Below, in pieces: positions 62,528 through 64,000 of a stretch of DNA of 64,000 nt. The position numbers and the translations under genes were made by a program. Position 1 is the first letter of the stretch. Each line of letters begins with the position of its first letter. This DNA comes from Psychrobium sp051201665 (GTDB taxonomy: Bacteria; Pseudomonadota; Gammaproteobacteria; Enterobacterales; Psychrobiaceae). The stretch spans positions 2,666,001 to 2,730,000 of the forward strand of contig NZ_CP179210.1 in NCBI RefSeq assembly GCF_051201665.1, written 5' to 3'. The notes under the pieces are model-generated. The model was not told where the DNA came from. It did not search any database and saw only the letters and a program-made list of their open reading frames with translations.

Positions 62528-64000
62528 TTAATCCCAGGTCAATTTCAAAAAGGCATCATAGCTTGCTTCAGGTGTGGCAAAGTTTAATGGATCCTCAACA
62601 AGTTGTTGCCAACGGACTAACTCCTTCATCATAATTGCAATACGTTCGCGATGTTCCGGCTTGCTACTGACATCATGCATCTCTAATGGGTCGGCTTTCA
62701 TGTTAAATAACTGGGTTCTTTTAATCATTGGGTAATAAATCAATTTATAGCCTTGACTACGCACCATGCGCTGAAAATGACGATACGCGCCAAAAATTGT
62801 ATCGTACATTGCATCTTGCTCTCCGTTGAGCAATGGCACAATACTCGGCGCATCAACACTCGCTGGAATAGCTAGCCCAGCCAGTTCGGCGGCAGTAGGA
62901 TAAACACTGTTGAGATAAAACATACCGGTGGCTGTTTTGCCGGCGGGGATATTTGGCCCCTTAACAATAAAGGGTGCACGAACACTATGATCGTATTGAT
63001 TCTGCTTGCCCATTAAGCCATGTCGCCCCATCGCCAAGCCATGATCTGAGGTATAAATAATCAGGGTGTTTTCGGCCTCGCCAGAGGCTTCAAGCTGTTT
63101 TAAGATTCGACCAATTTGACTATCGGTATGCTCGATCATGGCGTAGTACTTACTGATATTGTTTTTTGTTTCTTTTGCCGAACGTGGGAAGCCCGCGAGT
63201 ACCTCATCGCGAAGATAATAATCTCCCTGATCGAAAGCGTGAAATGGCTGGAAGTTAGTCGGCAAATTCATTGACTGTGCAGGATAACGAGCCAAGAACT
63301 CATCTGGTGCATGCAACGGATCGTGGGGTGCTAAAAAGCCCACATACATCATAAATGGCTTACTCTTAGTATCGCGCTTTGCCATGAAATCAATTGCCGC
63401 ATCGGCAATCACTTCGCTAGTATGCTTACCGCCTTGATACCGCGTGAATGCTTTATCACCCTTTTTTGAACCATCAAAATCAGTGAAATGGGCCTCCCAA
63501 TGGCCACCCTTTTCATGACGTGACATGCCATTCTCATGAATTGCGGTGCCGTGAGTAAAACTACGTTTCCAAACGTCCAGAGATAAATGCCATTTGCCGG
63601 TTTGGAAAGTGTCATAGCCTGATTTTTTAAAGGTTTCACCAAAGGTCTCGTGTTGTGCAACAAAACTGGCGTCATTGACACCGCGCGCGTCTAATCCGGT
63701 GCGATAAAGGTGGCGACCAGTATTGATCATCTGTCTGCTTGGCAAACAAACAGCGCCCGACCAAGCGCCTTGATTGAACACATGGCTAAATCGCGTCCCT
63801 TGTTTTGCTAACCTATCTAGGCTAGGTGTATTAATGTCGTTATTGCCAAACGCAGAGACGGTATCAGGTGCTTGATCATCAGTTAAAATAAACAAAATAT
63901 TCAATGGTTTATCTTTGCCGATAGACTGGTTTTTCGCCATAGCAACGTCATTGAAAGACAAGAGTATGAATATCACGAATGCGTACTTATAAAGCGAAGA
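62528..64000 (-). CDS. Secreted type I sulfatase (formylglycine, CLPSR), N-terminus beyond the window
   Basis: The frame remains open past a GTG at 63976 to the edge, reading SSLYKYAFVIFILLSFNDVAMA: this is the end of a signal peptide whose start lies outside the window. The sulfatase core shows LNILFILTDDQAPDTVSAFG, the formylglycine Cys in SGAVCLPSRQMINTGRHLY, FQTGKWHLSLD, GFLAPHDPLHAPDEF and LIIYTSDHGLAMGRHGLMGKQNQYDHSVRAPF. It is closely related to the sulfatase at 23185-24687, so the two ends of the locus carry sister enzymes. It is the first visible gene of the minus-strand operon that ends at 56151. Confidence 0.9.
   Translation of the reverse strand, partial: SSLYKYAFVIFILLSFNDVAMAKNQSIGKDKPLNILFILTDDQAPDTVSAFGNNDINTPSLDRLAKQGTRFSHVFNQGAWSGAVCLPSRQMINTGRHLYRTGLDARGVNDASFVAQHETFGETFKKSGYDTFQTGKWHLSLDVWKRSFTHGTAIHENGMSRHEKGGHWEAHFTDFDGSKKGDKAFTRYQGGKHTSEVIADAAIDFMAKRDTKSKPFMMYVGFLAPHDPLHAPDEFLARYPAQSMNLPTNFQPFHAFDQGDYYLRDEVLAGFPRSAKETKNNISKYYAMIEHTDSQIGRILKQLEASGEAENTLIIYTSDHGLAMGRHGLMGKQNQYDHSVRAPFIVKGPNIPAGKTATGMFYLNSVYPTAAELAGLAIPASVDAPSIVPLLNGEQDAMYDTIFGAYRHFQRMVRSQGYKLIYYPMIKRTQLFNMKADPLEMHDVSSKPEHRERIAIMMKELVRWQQLVEDPLNFATPEASYDAFLKLTWD

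Noticed and set aside
62528..63976. GTG at 63976 as the start of the right-edge sulfatase
   Set aside because: The frame continues upstream with hydrophobic signal-peptide residues to the window edge, so the start lies outside.
21609..64000. Agar or porphyran utilisation locus
   Set aside because: No sequence resembling GH16, GH50, GH86, GH117 or anhydro-galactose enzymes is present in the window.

Overview
The window looks like a chromosome segment of a marine gammaproteobacterium of the order Alteromonadales, probably Colwelliaceae (Thalassotalea/Colwellia-like). This rests on the housekeeping gene set (metA with a MetJ operator, cysS, ppiB, lpxH, bamE, rnfH-ratA, smpB-ssrA), lineage-typical families (DUF3581, S46 peptidase), moderately low GC by eye, and an outer-membrane TonB uptake system with secreted sulfatases. 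The genus is an inference, not a measurement.

Region 1 (1-16.8 kb) is mostly core genome. It holds the start of metA with four tandem met boxes, a secreted S9 peptidase, an intact IS66-family insertion with perfect 8-bp target duplications, a Cys-rich fulvocin C-like secreted protein whose start region is out of frame across a pentanucleotide repeat, an alpha/beta hydrolase, an ECF sigma factor fused to a membrane domain, an S46 dipeptidyl-peptidase, and then DUF3581, cysS, ppiB, lpxH, bamE, rnfH, ratA, smpB and tmRNA.

Region 2 (16.7-19.1 kb) is a scar zone. The 3' end of ssrA is duplicated about 0.38 kb downstream, which is the usual trace of an integrative element. It is followed by a RelE/RHH toxin-antitoxin pair and fragments of an IS110 element and a RAYT-type transposase. 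An eight-heme cytochrome with a TPR tail follows (19.1-21.3 kb).

Region 3 (21.6-64 kb) is a large polysaccharide-utilisation locus. It contains a FucP-type sugar/H+ symporter, five sulfatases, two GH29 enzymes, a GH141-like beta-helix lipoprotein, two paralogous beta-helix proteins, a large DNRLRE surface protein, an oligosaccharide-type TonB receptor and a GntR/FCD regulator. Embedded in it is an almost contiguous catabolic operon: a zinc dehydrogenase (LgoD-like), an amidohydrolase lactonase, a UxaA-type altronate dehydratase, a mannitol-dehydrogenase-family reductase, KDPG aldolase, KDG kinase and a RhaM-type mutarotase. The matching aldose 1-dehydrogenase (aldo/keto reductase) lies 20 kb downstream. 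Together these spell a route L-galactose > L-galactonolactone > L-galactonate > D-tagaturonate > D-altronate > KDG > KDPG > pyruvate + glyceraldehyde-3-phosphate. The kinase/aldolase ending needs a C6 hydroxyl, so the monosaccharide is more likely L-galactose than the 6-deoxy sugar L-fucose. No L-fuconate dehydratase and no FucI/FucK/FucA is visible. The working hypothesis is that the locus degrades a sulfated, L-galactose-containing (or mixed L-galactose/L-fucose) marine glycan. GH29 enzymes would act as exo-L-galactosidases/fucosidases and the beta-helix proteins as candidate endo-acting enzymes.

Four copies (two near-identical, two diverged) of a ~155-bp MITE-like repeat are scattered through the window, three of them at breaks between PUL transcription units. 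All functional statements come from reading translated sequence and remembered family motifs; no database search was run.
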